A DNA stretch of 6,343 bases, from NCBI GenBank assembly GCA_027451265.1, contig DAIDJT010000152.1:1-6343 (forward strand), given 5' to 3'. Within the stretch, counting starts at the first letter, position 1; each line of letters begins with the position of its first letter. Positions 1 through 6,343 of this stretch are shown here, piece by piece. A program made the translations under genes and the position numbers. The notes beneath the pieces were generated by a model that was not told where the DNA came from, ran no database searches, and was given only the letters and a program-made list of their open reading frames with translations. This stretch comes from Bacteroidales bacterium. Lineage in GTDB: Bacteria; Bacteroidota; Bacteroidia; Bacteroidales; VadinHA17.

Positions 1-726
1 CTGGATTATGTTGCCCGGTGCGTTGCGGTCGGTTATTATATGGTGTACCTTGTTCAGGTTGCAGATCTTTCCGAACCCCCTTTTCCCGAATTTGGTGGAG
101 TCGGCCAGCACAATCACTTCCTGGGCAGCGTTTATCATGTACTGGTTAAGATGCGCTTCGGCGATGTTGCTTGTTGTCAGGCCATGTTCAAGATCGAGAC
201 CGTCAATCCCGATAAACAGCTTGCTGCACATCATCTCCGTCAGGAGCGATTCCGCATACGGCCCTATTGCTGATGCGGAGCTCTTGCGAAGCGTTCCGCC
301 AAGCTGGATGATGTCAATATTGGGTTTGTAACTAAGTATCAGTGAAACCTTGACTGACGGAGTAATGACGGTGATCGGCTCTGTGATGGTTATATGCTGT
401 GCAAAGGCCAGGACCGTGGTGCCGGAAGCAATAATTATACGGTCATTCTTGACCAGCAACCTGTTTGCCGCCTCCGCAATCCTTGTTTTCTCCCCAACCT
501 GTACCTTTTCCTTCTCGTCAATATGCCTGTCAATAGTCAGCGAACTTACCTGGCCGGCACTTCCATGAGACCTGGTCAGCATCCTTTTTTCCTCCAGATC
601 TTTCAGATCTTTTCGAATCGTAACTTCTGAAACTCCCAACCGTAAGCTAAGGTCATGGACCCTTACATAACCCTCCTTTTCTAGTTCAGTAAGAATAATC
701 CTGTGGCGTTGCGCTATGTTTCTCAT
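1..726 (-). CDS. DeoR-family transcriptional regulator, GlpR-like (3' end cut off by window edge)
   Basis: Reading the minus strand from ATG at 726-724 gives 242 codons without a stop up to base 1. DeoR regulators are usually about 250-260 residues, so roughly ten C-terminal residues are missing. Residues about 5-57 form the winged helix-turn-helix, with the family signature S33-E-V-T-I-R-K-D-L41 in the recognition helix. The rest is the DeoRC sensor domain, a sugar-phosphate isomerase-like fold: S101-G-T-T104 phosphate-binding loop, then a GGTLRKSSASAIGP segment, IGIDGLD, and D209-S-T-K-F-G. These proteins normally repress sugar-phosphate or glycerol-3-phosphate genes and release DNA when a phosphorylated effector binds. 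The gene is divergent from glpD with 203 bases between the starts, so control of glpD/glpT in response to G3P, plus autoregulation, is the natural inference. The effector cannot be read from sequence; another sugar phosphate is possible. There is no clear Shine-Dalgarno; the start fits the family N-terminus. Confidence 0.93.
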   Translation of the reverse strand, partial: MRNIAQRHRIILTELEKEGYVRVHDLSLRLGVSEVTIRKDLKDLEEKRMLTRSHGSAGQVSSLTIDRHIDEKEKVQVGEKTRIAEAANRLLVKNDRIIIASGTTVLAFAQHITITEPITVITPSVKVSLILSYKPNIDIIQLGGTLRKSSASAIGPYAESLLTEMMCSKLFIGIDGLDLEHGLTTSNIAEAHLNQYMINAAQEVIVLADSTKFGKRGFGKICNLNKVHHIITDRNAPGNIIQ

Positions 727-763
727 ATACCATGACCGATAACCGGATTTGTTGGTTGACTTT

Positions 764-795
764 CAAAGGTAAAAACAAAAGTAAAATAAAACAAG
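764..795 (-). promoter_or_regulatory. Bacteroidetes-type promoter for the DeoR-family gene
   Basis: On the minus strand TACCTTTG (plus positions 764-771) matches the Bacteroidetes -7 consensus TAnnTTTG exactly. A TTG (plus 792-794) lies 20 bases upstream, within the usual spacing for the -33 element. Transcription would begin near 757-760, leaving a leader of about 30 bases before the ATG at 726. This is a consensus match only; no start site has been mapped. Confidence 0.6.
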
Positions 796-804
796 AAAAA
801 TAAA

Positions 805-817
805 ATCTTAAAAAGAT
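805..817. promoter_or_regulatory. Small palindrome, candidate repressor operator
   Basis: ATCTT-AAA-AAGAT is a perfect 5-base inverted repeat with a 3-base spacer. It lies between the two divergent promoters, about midway between the start codons, which is where a shared operator for the divergent regulator could sit. The surrounding DNA is very AT-rich, so a repeat this short can arise by chance. I see no second full copy nearby. Confidence 0.25.
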
Positions 818-855
818 AAGAATATTACGATTTATTATTATTTCTTTCATTTTTG

Positions 856-887
856 TTTTGAATTAAGGAATGGTTGTCATATTTTTA
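856..887 (+). promoter_or_regulatory. Probable promoter for glpD
   Basis: TTTTG at 856-860 followed after 19 bases by TATTTTTA at 880-887 fits the Bacteroidetes -33/-7 pattern, with one mismatch in the -7 box (final A instead of G). Transcription would begin near 893-896, giving a leader of about 35 bases before the TTG start at 930. The AT-rich context lowers certainty. Confidence 0.4.
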
Positions 888-915
888 CCCTGTTTATCTG
901 ACATAAATCATAATT

Positions 916-920
916 AGGAG
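916..920 (+). promoter_or_regulatory. Ribosome binding site that fixes the glpD TTG start
   Basis: AGGAG sits 9 bases before the TTG at 930. It is the only clear Shine-Dalgarno among the complete genes here. An in-frame TAG at 915-917 rules out any earlier start, and no in-frame ATG occurs before the conserved FAD-binding strand, so TTG is the only start that keeps the complete N-terminus. Confidence 0.7.
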
Positions 921-929
921 AACTATACT

Positions 930-2501
930 TTGGAAAGAGAAGATTTTTTAAAGGATCTGAAAGACAAAAGGCGGCAGTGGGATTTCATCGTTATCGGAGG
1001 CGGTGCCACCGGTCTTGGAGTTGCCGTTGATGCTGTCACCAGGGGTTACAGCACACTGCTGCTTGAACAGAGTGATTTTGCAAAGGCAACATCGGCCCGG
1101 AGCACCAAGCTCGTCCACGGAGGGGTACGCTATCTGCAAAAGGGTGATGTGGCCCTTGTGAGAGAGGCGCTCCGCGAAAGGGGTTACCTGCGCAGGAATG
1201 CGCCGCATCTGGTGAAGAACCAGCGATTCATCATCGGAAACTACAAGTGGTGGGAGAAACCCTTTTACACAATCGGACTTACCTTTTATGACCTGCTCTC
1301 CGGCCGGATGAGTCTCGGACGCTCGCTGCCGATGAGCCGTAACAATGTTATCAGGTCTATCCCGCAGATAGTCCGCAAGGAGCTCAAGGGTGGTGTGGTA
1401 TATCATGACGGGCAGTTTGACGACTCCCGTCTTGCCATCAACCTGATGCAGACAGCCATTGAAAAGGGCGCTACTGTAATCAACTATGCAAAGGTCATTC
1501 AGCTCTTAAAGAGCTCTGACGGTCAGATTTCAGGAGTTGTTGCAAGGGATGAAATGGACGGCACCAATTTCACTGCCGAGGGTAAATGCATTGTAAATGC
1601 TACCGGCATATTCGTCGACAGCATTATCAGGATGGACAACCCCGAAGAGAGGCCCCTTGTGAGGCCGAGCCAGGGCGTGCATCTTGTGGTTGACAAAAGC
1701 TTTCTGGGTGGCGATGACGCCATCATGATACCAAAGACCAGTGACGGAAGGGTCATGTTCGGTGTACCCTGGCATGACCGGGTAATACTCGGCACAACGG
1801 ATATTCCCGTTAAGGAATTCGTCCTTGAACCGAAAGCCCTTGACGAGGAGGTTGATTTCATCCTGGAGACAGCCGGCAGGTACCTGGAAAAGAAACCGCA
1901 GCGCAGTGATGTTCTGTGCGTATTTGCAGGATTGCGGCCGCTGGCGGCACCAAGGCACGTAAGCGAAGGAGCAAAAACCAAGGAGATATCACGAAGCCAT
2001 AAACTGGTTGTATCACCTTCCGGTCTCGTGACAATCACCGGCGGAAAGTGGACCACATACCGCAGGATGGCAGAGGATACCGTCAACGCCGGTATAAAGG
2101 TCAGGAAGCTTCCGTTCCGGCCGTGCTGCACCAGGAACCTGAAGATTCACGGGTATTTTGAAAATCCTGACAGGAACAACCGGATGTACATCTATGGAAG
2201 CGACCTGGAGGGGATACTAAAAATGCAGAAAGAAAATCCATCATGGGCTGAAAAGCTTGACGGCAGCGCTGACTTCACAGCCGGTGAGGTAATCTGGGCC
2301 GTGCGCAGGGAAATGGCACGCACCGTGGATGACGTTCTGGCCCGAAGGGTCAGGGTCCTTTATCTTGATGCCAGGAAGTCAATTGAACTGGCACCCAGGG
2401 TAGCTGAAATCATGGCTGAAGAGCTGGGCAAGGACAGGAACTGGGTCAGGCAGCAGGTTGAAGAATACACCAGAATGGCAGAAGGGTATGTGATGTCCTG
2501 A
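930..2501 (+). CDS. glpD: Glycerol-3-phosphate dehydrogenase, FAD- and quinone-dependent (GlpD)
   Basis: Oxidises sn-glycerol 3-phosphate to dihydroxyacetone phosphate at the cytoplasmic membrane and passes electrons through FAD to the quinone pool. The 523 residues compare with about 500 in E. coli GlpD. The N-terminal Rossmann strand has G23-G-G-A-T-G28, with E46 at the usual position for FAD ribose. The family signature follows at T54-S-A-R-S-T-K-L-V-H-G-G-V-R-Y-L69. Further FAD/substrate-domain motifs are G288-T-T-D291, F332-A-G-L-R-P337 and T370-G-G-K-W-T-T-Y377. Residues about 395-510 form the C-terminal helical domain (DAO_C type), with the conserved WAVRREMARTVDDVLARR stretch. There are no membrane-spanning segments; the family is peripheral. 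It starts with TTG behind a good ribosome binding site, is divergent from a DeoR-type repressor and is followed by glpT. It is intact, and no key motif is missing. Confidence 0.97.
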   Translation: MEREDFLKDLKDKRRQWDFIVIGGGATGLGVAVDAVTRGYSTLLLEQSDFAKATSARSTKLVHGGVRYLQKGDVALVREALRERGYLRRNAPHLVKNQRFIIGNYKWWEKPFYTIGLTFYDLLSGRMSLGRSLPMSRNNVIRSIPQIVRKELKGGVVYHDGQFDDSRLAINLMQTAIEKGATVINYAKVIQLLKSSDGQISGVVARDEMDGTNFTAEGKCIVNATGIFVDSIIRMDNPEERPLVRPSQGVHLVVDKSFLGGDDAIMIPKTSDGRVMFGVPWHDRVILGTTDIPVKEFVLEPKALDEEVDFILETAGRYLEKKPQRSDVLCVFAGLRPLAAPRHVSEGAKTKEISRSHKLVVSPSGLVTITGGKWTTYRRMAEDTVNAGIKVRKLPFRPCCTRNLKIHGYFENPDRNNRMYIYGSDLEGILKMQKENPSWAEKLDGSADFTAGEVIWAVRREMARTVDDVLARRVRVLYLDARKSIELAPRVAEIMAEELGKDRNWVRQQVEEYTRMAEGYVMS

Positions 2502-2622
2502 AGCCTGACTGGCGGCATCACCGTAACAATTAATTAATGTTAAAGAGCCCGGTATGAAAAAAAGAAACTCAATATTTGCCCGCTGAAAAACCTTAAAAAT
2601 CAACCTGACAAACAGAGTACCG
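2502..2622 (+). other. Gap between glpD and glpT without a visible terminator
   Basis: These 121 bases contain no hairpin followed by a T run and no good TAnnTTTG promoter; the nearest match is AATATTTG at 2571-2578, with one mismatch and no TTG at proper distance. A 10-codon reading frame (ATG at 2554, stop at 2584-2586, peptide MKKRNSIFAR) lies inside but has no ribosome binding site and is probably chance. Read-through from glpD into glpT is plausible. Confidence 0.4.
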
Positions 2623-4086
2623 ATGATAAACTTTCTGAAACCGCCTCCACATAAGGAGCCTCTTCCTGAGGACAAGGTGGATAAAACCTACAAGCGACTG
2701 AGACTGCAGGTCTTTATGGGAGCTTTTGTAGGTTATGCCGCATACTATCTTGTAAGAAAAAACCTTGCGCTTGCCATACCGGGGATGATTCAGCCGGCAG
2801 AGAACGGAGGGCTGGGCTACACCAAGCTTGAGCTGGGGATAGCACTCTCGGCCATATCCATAGCCTATGCATTCAGCAAGTTCCTGATGGGTGCACTTTC
2901 CGACAGGTCTGATGCGCGGAAGTTCATGGTCATCGGCCTGATCCTCTCCGCCATCCTTATGATGTCAGTGGGCATCTTCCCCTTTGCCACCAGCGCAGTG
3001 TGGATAATCTTCGTCATTATGCTCCTGATCGGGTGGCTCTCAGGCATGGGATGGCCTCCCTGCGGACGCATCATGGTTCACTGGTTTTCGCACAATGAGC
3101 GGAGCTTCAAAATGGGGATATGGAACACCTCGCACACAGTCGGAAGCGGACTGATGGGCAACCTGGCAGCATGGGGAACAATGCTTATCGGCGGACTGTT
3201 TCTTGCTGACATCGGCGGCGGAGTAATGGTGGAGCAGAGCTGGAGGGCAGTCTTTGTCTTCCCCAGCGCCATAGCTCTCCTGCTGGCGATATTCTGCTGG
3301 TGGGCATTGAGAGACACACCGCAGTCATGCGGTCTCCCGGCCATAGACAAGTACAGGAATGACATCCCGGTGCAGAAGGAGATGAGCTCTGACAAAAAGA
3401 TACCTGCAAAGGAACTCTTCCTTAAATATATATTCAAGAACAAGATCCTGTGGCTGATAGCCCTGGCAAACGTCTTCGTCTACCTGATCAGGTACGGAAT
3501 AGGCGACTGGGCTCCGACGTATTGTGAGGAGGCCGGCCTTCTTACAAGCGAGCAGAGCAAGATGGCATTCTCACTTCATAACTATGCAGGCGTTCCGGGA
3601 ATGATACTTATAGGGTGGATCTCGTCCAAAGTCTTCAAGGGGCGCTGTGCTCCCGCCAACGTGATATATATGGTGCTGGTACTTCTCAGCGTGCTGCTCT
3701 ACTGGAAAGCACTACCTGTGGCAACTTTCCTTACAAACGCCCTTGGCACCGACCCCGACGCCACCAGGGTCACCGTGGTTTACTCAGCCCTTATAGCAAT
3801 CGGCTTCTTCATCTACGGCCCCGTTGCGCTGATAGGTGTGCAGGCAGTGAACCTCGTCCCCAAGAATGCCGCAGGAACAGCCGCCGGTTTCGTCGGCCTC
3901 TTCGGCTACCTTCTGGGCGACGCCCTCCTTTCAAAGGTGCTCATCGGTGCCGTGGCTGACAACGTGAAACTGGGCTGGGGAGCTACCTTCTGGATCTTCA
4001 TCGCCGCAAGCATACTGGCTGCCATCTTCTCCGCAACCACCTGGAAAAAAGAAAAAGAATCTTACCTCGGACATATAAATCAGTAA
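2623..4086 (+). CDS. glpT: Glycerol-3-phosphate/phosphate antiporter (GlpT, MFS organophosphate:Pi family)
   Basis: Imports G3P across the inner membrane in exchange for cytoplasmic phosphate. The 487 residues are clearly GlpT-like along the whole length. The N-terminus has the FLKPPPHK element before the first helix, which supports this ATG. GYAAYYLVRKN places R45 and K46 at the same numbers as the substrate-binding R45/K46 of E. coli GlpT. GWPPCGRIMVHWFS, W167-N-T-S-H171 (matching E. coli H165), RDTPQSCGLP in the central loop, Y287-L-I-R290-YG-GDW (R290 matching R269) and the AAGTAAGF-GLFGYL segment follow. Twelve membrane helices are expected. It is about 35 residues longer than E. coli GlpT, with extra residues after H171 and in a later loop (around 365-385). 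The stop is 2 bases before the phosphatase start. Related UhpT-type sugar-phosphate antiporters are the main alternative, but the motifs and the glpD neighbour favour G3P. Confidence 0.95.
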   Translation: MINFLKPPPHKEPLPEDKVDKTYKRLRLQVFMGAFVGYAAYYLVRKNLALAIPGMIQPAENGGLGYTKLELGIALSAISIAYAFSKFLMGALSDRSDARKFMVIGLILSAILMMSVGIFPFATSAVWIIFVIMLLIGWLSGMGWPPCGRIMVHWFSHNERSFKMGIWNTSHTVGSGLMGNLAAWGTMLIGGLFLADIGGGVMVEQSWRAVFVFPSAIALLLAIFCWWALRDTPQSCGLPAIDKYRNDIPVQKEMSSDKKIPAKELFLKYIFKNKILWLIALANVFVYLIRYGIGDWAPTYCEEAGLLTSEQSKMAFSLHNYAGVPGMILIGWISSKVFKGRCAPANVIYMVLVLLSVLLYWKALPVATFLTNALGTDPDATRVTVVYSALIAIGFFIYGPVALIGVQAVNLVPKNAAGTAAGFVGLFGYLLGDALLSKVLIGAVADNVKLGWGATFWIFIAASILAAIFSATTWKKEKESYLGHINQ

Positions 4087-4088
4087 AC

Positions 4089-5018
4089 ATGAAGCAAAGG
4101 ACACTTACTCTTTTTATAGCGGCATTCTGCCTCACGCTTACACTCAGCGGACAAACTTACAGGCATATTTCCGGATGGCCTCAGGAAACAAATGACAGGA
4201 TCGAAGGGTTCCTGAACTCGACCATCACCATGAACATCCGTAAGGTTGCCGTGTTTGACAGTGACGGCACCACCTTCGGGCAGGTACCTTATTACCTTGC
4301 TGACGAGGCGTTATACCGCTATGCTGACGAGGTGCTGAAAGAGAGGAAGGACAAGGAAGCCAAAGAGAAACTGAAGATACTTGACCGCATGGTAAAGGAC
4401 GGGAACAACGTGGGCAAACCCTACGTTGAGGACAGGGTGCACTTCCTTGCTGGACTGACCCCGGAGGCAATAGAGATGATTGGTTATGAATGCTACCGGG
4501 AGTCATACCTGGACAAGACCTATCCCGAGATGAAGCAGCTTGTTGCCAACCTGAAGGAGTACGGTTTTGAAGTTTACATCCTGACAGCGTCACCGGAGTT
4601 CCTCTACCAGAAGTTCGTAGCTGAAGAATACGGCATCCCTGTCACCAATGTGCTTGGCGCCAAATGTGTTGTAAAGGAGGGCATCACCACCGGCGAGATC
4701 ATCCCTCCCATCCCGCAGGATGACGGCAAGGCCCATACAATTGAGACCTTCATCAAGGCAAAGCCTCTTATTGTCGGAGGCAACAGCCGCGGTGACATGG
4801 ACATGCTGAATGAGTCGGCCGGCCTGAAGATTGTCGTCAATCCCGATGACATCACCGTCCGCGGTCCCGAAGACGGCCCTATGAACGGCCACACTGTAAA
4901 GTCGTACTGGGAGAAGGAAGGAGCACTGATAGTAAGGTGCAATGATGTCAGGGACCCGAAGGTCAGGTTTCACACCGAGGAGTGGAAGATAAGACAGAAC
5001 AAGGCAAACCCCAAATGA
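4089..5018 (+). CDS. Secreted HAD-superfamily phosphatase
   Basis: A 309-residue protein with an N-terminal signal peptide: K2 and R4, a hydrophobic stretch to about L19, likely cleavage near S20-G21-Q22. C14 is preceded by F and is not a lipobox cysteine, so the protein is probably soluble in the periplasm. The HAD catalytic set is complete: motif I D57-S-D-G-T61 (D57 nucleophile, D59 acid/base), motif II at I-L-T166-A-S168, motif III K214, motif IV G231-N-S-R-G-D236-M-D238 for Mg2+. A large helical cap lies between motifs I and II (about 65-155), as in the phosphoserine phosphatase-like group. The pre-motif segment GWPQETNDRIEGFL recalls, from memory, periplasmic phosphorylcholine phosphatases, but the substrate is unproven. 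It begins 2 bases after glpT and ends 9 bases before the phosphodiesterase gene, so it is almost certainly cotranscribed. Possible roles are freeing phosphate from G3P or from a phosphorylated headgroup. Confidence 0.85.
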   Translation: MKQRTLTLFIAAFCLTLTLSGQTYRHISGWPQETNDRIEGFLNSTITMNIRKVAVFDSDGTTFGQVPYYLADEALYRYADEVLKERKDKEAKEKLKILDRMVKDGNNVGKPYVEDRVHFLAGLTPEAIEMIGYECYRESYLDKTYPEMKQLVANLKEYGFEVYILTASPEFLYQKFVAEEYGIPVTNVLGAKCVVKEGITTGEIIPPIPQDDGKAHTIETFIKAKPLIVGGNSRGDMDMLNESAGLKIVVNPDDITVRGPEDGPMNGHTVKSYWEKEGALIVRCNDVRDPKVRFHTEEWKIRQNKANPK

Positions 5019-5027
5019 TCAGTCAAT

Positions 5028-6212
5028 ATGAAAAGAGACATACTGTTTTTAACAGCTCTGACAGCCGCCATGCTGGCCGGATGTGCCGGGAATAAGGCGC
5101 CTGCAACAGGAGGGGTGCAGGACTACATGCCTGAGAATGCCGTTATAGCCCATCGTGGGACCATCTACTGGGCTCCCGAGCTTACCGAGGCTGCCTTCCG
5201 CTGGGCGCGCAACACAGGCGCCGACTACGTTGAGCTCGATGTTCAGCGCACCAGTGACAGTGTCCTCGTAATAATGCATGACAAGACTTTTAAGCGGACC
5301 ACCAACGTTGCAGAGGTCTTTCCCGGCAGGGAAGCCGATCCTGTCAGCAGCTTCACCTATGAGGAGATAATGCAGCTCGATAACGGCAGTGCATTCAACA
5401 AAAAAAATCCTGACCAGGCAAGGCTGAGCTTTGCCGGTCAGAATGTACTGGTGTTTGAGGACGTCTTCCGCATTGCGGAAGGCAAGCGCATAAAACGCAA
5501 CCCTGACGGCAGCCGCGTCTGGACAAGGGATGAGGCAGGCATATATCACTTTGAATATGAGGCTGACCCCGCCGACAACGGCCACAGACCGGGAGTTTAC
5601 ATCGAATTCAAGATACCCGATGAGTACCCGCTCATTGAAGAACAGGCCTACGATGATCTCAGGCGCATCGGCTGGAATCCGCTTGAAGGAGAAATACCTG
5701 CCGCAGATGAGCCCTTCTATAAGGGAGACAGGGTGAATATTGGCAACACGAGGGGAAAGATCCTCGTTCAGACCTTCTCCCAGAAGGGAATGATGAACCT
5801 CAGGAGGGTGTTTCGTGAACAGGTCCCTTACAGCTACCTCATCGGCAATCCCAAAACCAACCTCTTTGCACAGGAATCAGTTACTGACAGCATCGTCGCT
5901 TTCGCACGTGAGTGCGGGGCCCAGTTCATAGGCACCAACCTGGGCGAAGAAAATGACGGCCTGGCACCCGCTTTCGCGGAGAAGATACATGCCGCCGGGC
6001 TGAAAGCAAATATCTATTCAATAAATACAGTGCAGCAGATGGAGAAGTACTTCGGCCCCGGCGAAGGGAAAAAAGCTTCTCCCCTTGCTGACGGGATGAT
6101 CACCAACCGCACCGACCTGACGATTGATTTTTATTGCACCCGGAAAGTACGGGCAAACGGTACTGAAAAGAGCCCGGAGGAGATACTGACAGACCTCGGA
6201 TATAACAAGTAA
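5028..6212 (+). CDS. Glycerophosphodiester phosphodiesterase, lipoprotein (GlpQ-like GDPD)
   Basis: Hydrolyses glycerophosphodiesters such as glycerophosphocholine or glycerophosphoethanolamine to G3P and an alcohol in the cell envelope. The 394-residue product has a lipoprotein signal with lipobox L16-A-G-C19. The GDPD TIM-barrel motifs are in order: H42-R-G44, E69-L-D71 and M83-H84-D85, giving catalytic H42 and H84 and metal ligands E69 and D71. E193-F-K195 on a later strand supplies the third metal ligand, and QTFSQ and DGMITNRTDL close the barrel. The usual APENT after HRG is APELT here. It is longer than minimal GDPDs (about 250-300 residues), mainly through an insert at about 145-188 before the E193 strand. 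No acidic run follows C19, so it may stay on the periplasmic side. It lies 9 bases after the phosphatase. Its product G3P is the substrate of GlpT and GlpD upstream. No Shine-Dalgarno is visible, suggesting translational coupling. Confidence 0.93.
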   Translation: MKRDILFLTALTAAMLAGCAGNKAPATGGVQDYMPENAVIAHRGTIYWAPELTEAAFRWARNTGADYVELDVQRTSDSVLVIMHDKTFKRTTNVAEVFPGREADPVSSFTYEEIMQLDNGSAFNKKNPDQARLSFAGQNVLVFEDVFRIAEGKRIKRNPDGSRVWTRDEAGIYHFEYEADPADNGHRPGVYIEFKIPDEYPLIEEQAYDDLRRIGWNPLEGEIPAADEPFYKGDRVNIGNTRGKILVQTFSQKGMMNLRRVFREQVPYSYLIGNPKTNLFAQESVTDSIVAFARECGAQFIGTNLGEENDGLAPAFAEKIHAAGLKANIYSINTVQQMEKYFGPGEGKKASPLADGMITNRTDLTIDFYCTRKVRANGTEKSPEEILTDLGYNK

Positions 6213-6214
6213 TG

Positions 6215-6221
6215 AAGGGAG
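6215..6221 (+). promoter_or_regulatory. Ribosome binding site for the last lipoprotein gene
   Basis: AAGGGAG lies 5 bases before the ATG at 6227. An in-frame ATG at 6212, overlapping the preceding TAA by one base, would add five residues (MKGDL). The ribosome binding site favours 6227, but the overlapping start is possible through coupling. Confidence 0.5.
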
Positions 6222-6226
6222 ATTTA

Positions 6227-6343
6227 ATGCCAGAAATAAGAAAACTGCTTCTGCTGCTTATCGTAGCGGCGCTTGCCGCCTGCACGGGCTGTAAGGAAGA
6301 CCCTCCTCCTGTTGATGAAGGACTTAAGATAACAGGTGTTTCA
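6227..6343 (+). CDS. Lipoprotein of unknown function (N-terminal 39 residues only)
   Basis: The frame from ATG 6227 is open to the right edge. It encodes a lysine/arginine-containing start, a leucine-rich hydrophobic stretch (L7-L16) and a lipobox L16-A-A-C19. Behind it come T-G-C22-K-E-D25, then three prolines. A second cysteine at 22 is followed directly by K-E-D, which resembles the acidic lipoprotein export signal that sends Bacteroidetes lipoproteins to the cell surface, although there the motif normally starts right after the lipidated cysteine. The last visible residues, LKITGVS, could be the start of an IPT/TIG-like or other beta-sandwich domain, but too little is present to name a family. 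It lies 14 bases after the phosphodiesterase stop and probably shares its transcript. Confidence 0.75.
   Translation, partial: MPEIRKLLLLLIVAALAACTGCKEDPPPVDEGLKITGVS

Noticed and set aside
8..630. Plus-strand open frames of 72-107 codons at the left end
   Set aside because: They are antisense to a DeoR-family gene whose protein motifs are clear from end to end; none gives a recognisable protein.
771..859. Inverted A/T-rich arms (AAAACAAAA at 772-780 and TTTTGTTTT at 851-859) as a long operator or stem
   Set aside because: The arms are low-complexity and overlap the DNA of the two promoter regions, so chance explains them better than a dedicated structure.
1523..2131. A 202-codon open frame on the minus strand inside glpD
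   Set aside because: It lies fully opposite a conserved, intact glpD, has no recognisable domain and no promoter or ribosome binding site. It is explained by the codon use of the opposite gene.
2571..2578. AATATTTG as an internal promoter -7 box for glpT
   Set aside because: It has one mismatch to TAnnTTTG and no TTG at about 20 bases upstream, so it is too weak to call.
4089..4158. The HAD phosphatase as a lipoprotein through C14
   Set aside because: The residue before C14 is phenylalanine, and the cysteine falls in the middle of the hydrophobic stretch, so the lipobox rule is not met.
5049..5585. A 178-codon minus-strand open frame inside the phosphodiesterase gene
   Set aside because: It is opposite the GDPD catalytic motifs and has no independent signals, so it is a shadow frame.

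Overview
The window looks like a stretch of a Bacteroidota (Bacteroidetes) chromosome of moderate GC. The reasons are: an exact TAnnTTTG (-7) promoter box with a TTG (-33) element in an AT-rich intergenic gap, mostly weak or absent Shine-Dalgarno sequences, lipoproteins with typical lipoboxes, and an acidic K-E-D stretch just behind the lipidation cysteine of the last gene. This placement is inferred from signals in the sequence, not from a database comparison.

Layout: positions 1-726 on the minus strand hold a DeoR-family repressor that runs off the left edge. Positions 727-929 are an AT-rich divergent control region with a promoter in each direction and a small palindrome. From 930 to the right edge, five genes run on the plus strand: glpD (quinone-linked glycerol-3-phosphate dehydrogenase, TTG start), glpT (glycerol-3-phosphate/phosphate antiporter), a secreted HAD-superfamily phosphatase, a lipoprotein glycerophosphodiester phosphodiesterase, and the first 39 codons of another lipoprotein. 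The last four are packed 2, 9 and 14 bases apart (or overlap by one base at the last junction), so they look like one transcript. glpD is separated from glpT by 121 bases with no visible terminator.

Taken together the genes read as a salvage route for glycerol-3-phosphate (G3P). The envelope phosphodiesterase splits glycerophosphodiesters from lipid headgroups into G3P and an alcohol. GlpT brings G3P into the cytoplasm in exchange for phosphate. GlpD oxidises it to dihydroxyacetone phosphate and feeds electrons to the quinone pool. The divergent DeoR-type regulator is likely GlpR-like. No glycerol kinase or glycerol facilitator is present in the window, so the visible cluster is built around G3P and its diesters rather than free glycerol. 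The secreted phosphatase is the member whose role is least clear.

I see no RNA genes, CRISPR arrays, insertion sequences or phage genes. The window is mostly recognisable metabolism; the points most worth a second look are the phosphatase, the downstream lipoprotein and the divergent control region.
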